Positions 24,100-25,865 of a DNA stretch of 25,865 nucleotides are shown piece by piece. The notes under the pieces are model-generated. The model did not search any database. It saw only the letters and a list, made by a program, of their open reading frames with translations, and was not told the DNA's origin. The translations under genes and the position numbers were made by a program. The first letter of the stretch is position 1, and every line of letters starts with the position of its first letter. The stretch comes from Rhizobiaceae bacterium (GTDB taxonomy: Bacteria; Pseudomonadota; Alphaproteobacteria; Rhizobiales; Rhizobiaceae), in assembly GCA_021648425.1 (NCBI GenBank), contig JAKISV010000014.1, positions 1-25,865 of the forward strand, read 5' to 3'.

Positions 24100-25191
24100 A
24101 TGATCAGACTATTCACTGTTATCGGCATCCTGGGCGTCGTAATCGCCACTTATCTGGCAACCTTCGGGCAGGGCAGGGATTTCCAGATGCCACCCAAAAT
24201 GAGCCTCATGGAAACCTTCGAGGCCCAGGGCCTGCTTCCTAATGCCAATGCGGTAACTGAAAATGAAGAAATAGAACACGATATCTTCGATGTGCCGCCA
24301 GAAGATGAAGAACAGCTTAAAATGGCCATGGCCAATATGGATGGTATGGACATGGGCGGCATGGACATGGGTGAAGATGGCGCCATGAAAATGAAGGTCA
24401 ATCCTGATGGTTCAATGGCTGTTGATGCCGATGGCAACATGATCATGGAGCCTGACGACAAGACCGCCATGAAAATGGATGAGGACAAAAAAGACGAGCC
24501 AGCCATGAAAATGAAGCTTAACGCTGATGGCACGATGGCCGTTGACGCTGATGGCAACATGATCATGGAGCCTGACGACAAGACCGCCATGAAAATGGAT
24601 GAAGACAAAAAAGACGAGCCCGCCATGAAAATGAAACTCAACGCTGATGGCACGATGGCCGTTGACGCTGATGGCAATATGATCATGGAGGAAGAAGAAA
24701 AACCCCATGGCGAAGAAGAAAATGCAGCCATGAAAGAGGGAGAAGAAGAAGTGCCCCATGGCGAGGGTGAACCCGAAGGTGGTCTTGTGATCAGTGAAAA
24801 GGAAGGCGAAGCCTTTGACCGGGAAATCAAGATGAGCATGTCAGAATGGAACTATTCCAATTTGAACATTGAAGTTAAACCCGGTGAACGAGTCAAATTC
24901 ACCCTCACCAACAAAGGTAAAATCCCCCATGAATTCATGTTCATGACTATGCCGGCCATGGCCGCTATCAACTATCGCGCTACACGCGCTGACTGGAGCC
25001 TGCTTGAGCATGAGGCTTTGTATGAAAAATCGCTGGTTTTACCCGGTGGAACGTTCTCCTTCGTGGCCGATGTAAAAGAGGCCGGTGTCTGGATGTTTAT
25101 GTGCATGCTGCCCTATCACATGCAAATGGGCATGATGGGCCAGTTGGCTACACCAGGAAGAGCCATGGAAATGCCAGGTATGCGTATGTAA
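24100..25191 (+). CDS. Membrane-anchored cupredoxin with Met-rich acidic repeat linker
   Basis: A 363-residue protein in three parts. An N-terminal hydrophobic helix (about 1-21) is likely an uncleaved anchor. A long acidic, methionine-rich linker (about 60-230) includes MANMDGMDMGGMDMG (77-91) and 2.6 copies of a 40-residue repeat (95-197). A C-terminal cupredoxin domain (about 240-350) has a full type 1 copper set: H277 (IPHEF), C335, H340 and M345 in CMLPYHMQMGM, the CxxPxHxxxGM loop of blue copper proteins. It may donate electrons to the CuA of its neighbours or hold copper for their assembly; both are inference. It starts 12 nt after subunit I with no other gene between. A terminator follows the stop. 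Confidence 0.88.
   Translation: MIRLFTVIGILGVVIATYLATFGQGRDFQMPPKMSLMETFEAQGLLPNANAVTENEEIEHDIFDVPPEDEEQLKMAMANMDGMDMGGMDMGEDGAMKMKVNPDGSMAVDADGNMIMEPDDKTAMKMDEDKKDEPAMKMKLNADGTMAVDADGNMIMEPDDKTAMKMDEDKKDEPAMKMKLNADGTMAVDADGNMIMEEEEKPHGEEENAAMKEGEEEVPHGEGEPEGGLVISEKEGEAFDREIKMSMSEWNYSNLNIEVKPGERVKFTLTNKGKIPHEFMFMTMPAMAAINYRATRADWSLLEHEALYEKSLVLPGGTFSFVADVKEAGVWMFMCMLPYHMQMGMMGQLATPGRAMEMPGMRM
24382..24690 (+). repeat. In-frame 120-bp tandem repeat, 2.6 copies
   Basis: Units at 24382-24501, 24502-24621 and a partial unit 24622-24690 are in register with the reading frame (40 codons each). Units 2 and 3 are almost identical, and unit 1 differs mainly in its first half. Each full unit encodes methionines in AMKMK, DGxMAVDADGNMIME and TAMKMDED, with DxDGN-like acidic turns. 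Recent duplication within the gene is the simplest explanation. Confidence 0.95.
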
Positions 25192-25192
25192 T

Positions 25193-25226
25193 AAAAATGC
25201 GTGGGTGAAAGCCCACGCATTTTTTT
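25193..25226 (+). terminator. Strong Rho-independent terminator after the oxidase cluster
   Basis: AAAAATGCGTGGG (25193-25205) pairs perfectly with CCCACGCATTTTT (25212-25224) across a TGAAAG loop, followed by further T residues. With A-runs on one side and T-runs on the other it can serve both the oxidase cluster and the convergent hypothetical gene. Confidence 0.93.
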
Positions 25227-25238
25227 CTGATTATTAAT

Positions 25239-25502
25239 TTAGCGCATCGCCGAGAGATTGGTGATCAGTACCGAGCGCACCCGACTGATTTCATCAGCAA
25301 TTGCATCGCCTTTGTCGCTATCGTCTGCGTAATATCCCCTGGCAACTTCCGCACAGCGCTGGCGCTCTTCGACTAAAGCCTTGATGATTGCCTGCTCGAT
25401 GGCATCGGCTATTTCCCCGGATTTGGCACCGTTCGCCGCCCCAAGAATTTCCTGCAGCTCAAGCGCAGTAATTTCAGCGCGTTCCCTCAAATTTTTTGAC
25501 AT
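25239..25502 (-). CDS. Hypothetical protein, 87 residues
   Basis: A small, mostly helical, charged soluble protein with alternating acidic and alanine-rich helices (for example IADAIEQAIIKALVEERQRCAEVARGYY) and a single cysteine. No motif was recognised and no function is proposed. The ATG at 25502 is preceded by AGGGGGA. It converges on the oxidase cluster, sharing the bidirectional terminator, and the 219 bp behind it up to the tRNA hold no gene. It reads as a plausible real gene because codon use and start signals are reasonable. Confidence 0.65.
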   Translation of the reverse strand: MSKNLRERAEITALELQEILGAANGAKSGEIADAIEQAIIKALVEERQRCAEVARGYYADDSDKGDAIADEISRVRSVLITNLSAMR

Positions 25503-25642
25503 GATTATATTGTTCCCCCTGAATTGTCACGATTTTGGCAGTTTGTAACAAATCATTGGCAATTGGGAAAGAACATTCGAAAAGGACAAATGGCTTCCTG
25601 CCTGATTTATTCATTGCCAAAGCAAGTTAATAAGAAAACCCC

Positions 25643-25715
25643 AACGCGCTCATTCAGCCAATAGGCGATAGCACAAAGGGAACGCGCTCATTCAGTCGAC
25701 AGGCGATAGCACAAA
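25643..25715. repeat. 38-bp-period tandem duplication next to the tRNA
   Basis: A 35-nt segment at 25643-25677 recurs at 25681-25715 with 32 of 35 bases identical. The copies lie downstream of the tRNA 3' end (the tRNA is on the minus strand). There are two copies only, with a 3-nt gap, so this is not a CRISPR array. The rest of 25503-25642 shows nothing identifiable. Confidence 0.85.
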
Positions 25716-25721
25716 CAAAAA

Positions 25722-25797
25722 TGGTGGGTCTGGTAGGATTCGAACCTACAACCAAGCGGTTATGAGCCGCTGGCTCTAACCGTTGAGCTACAACCCC
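25722..25797 (-). tRNA. tRNA with CAT anticodon (elongator Met or Ile2)
   Basis: A complete 76-nt cloverleaf with encoded CCA. D arm GCTC/GAGC, anticodon stem AGCGG/CCGCT around loop CTCATAA (anticodon CAT), T arm GTAGG-TTCGAAT-CCTAC, and discriminator A. A CAT anticodon is shared by elongator Met and by the lysidine-modified Ile tRNA; the anticodon-arm and TGGTT variable-loop pattern resembles Ile2, but this cannot be settled here. Initiator tRNA is unlikely because the anticodon stem lacks three consecutive GC pairs. In the acceptor stem GGGGTTG against CAGACCC has one G-A mismatch (position 4 with 69) next to a T-G wobble. Confidence 0.92.
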
Positions 25798-25865
25798 GAT
25801 TTCCGCCAAAGCCATAGCCTGTTTCGCGGCGTGCAACAAGCCCCAATGTCTGCGCAAAATCAAAC

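Noticed and set aside
24150..24839. 229-codon antisense frame opposite the cupredoxin gene
   Set aside because: It results from the repetitive ATG/GAT-rich codons of the sense strand; the serine-rich translation has no plausible domain and no ribosome binding site.
25643..25715. Possible CRISPR repeat pair
   Set aside because: There are only two copies with a 3-nt gap, no spacer-sized interval and no cas genes.
25654..25863. 69-codon minus-strand frame across the tRNA
   Set aside because: The translation is that of the tRNA gene itself, a well-known type of spurious protein.

Overview
The window looks like a chromosomal segment of an alphaproteobacterium, most likely of the Rhizobiales/Hyphomicrobiales. 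The grounds are the gene content (polyprenyl synthetase, DUF2007 protein and small methyltransferase grouped together, TAXI-type TRAP transporter, separate glycyl-tRNA synthetase beta chain), the moderate GC content, and intergenic inverted repeats of a kind common in that class. No rRNA, phage genes, insertion sequence or CRISPR array was seen. One tRNA with a CAT anticodon lies at the right edge.

Left part (1-9040): a repeat-rich non-coding stretch is followed by a methyltransferase and a DUF2007 protein on the minus strand. Diverging from them is a plus-strand run: long-chain polyprenyl diphosphate synthase, secreted TPR protein, ispE, moaB, a tandem CDGSH iron-sulfur protein, glyS and a YtoQ-family protein. 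The isoprenoid genes (ispE, making C5 precursors; ispB-like, making the quinone side chain) bracket the TPR gene, and moaB overlaps ispE.

Middle (9046-15542): purD, a crotonase-family enzyme and a four-helix membrane protein form a tightly overlapping minus-strand operon. A membrane dipeptidase diverges from purD and converges, one base apart, on a TAXI-TRAP transporter (solute-binding protein, then fused permease) that has a terminator-like hairpin between its two genes.

Right part (15751-25191): a five-gene plus-strand operon encodes an ABC importer of the so-called iron(III)/AfuABC type followed by fdhD and mobB, both needed for molybdenum-cofactor enzymes such as formate dehydrogenase. 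The binding protein has residue spacing that fits the hexose-phosphate binder AfuA better than an iron binder. After a 371-bp regulatory-looking gap comes the most unusual locus. It holds a heme-copper oxidase subunit II with complete CuA ligands, a divergent subunit I (HPAVY in place of HPEVY, all six histidine ligands present), and a membrane-anchored cupredoxin with a methionine-rich, acidic linker built from 120-bp tandem repeats. Subunit III and assembly factors are absent. I consider this three-gene cluster the best candidate for an undescribed or little-described system: a terminal oxidase with its own copper-binding electron donor or copper chaperone.

All calls rest on reading motifs in the sequence; no database search was possible.
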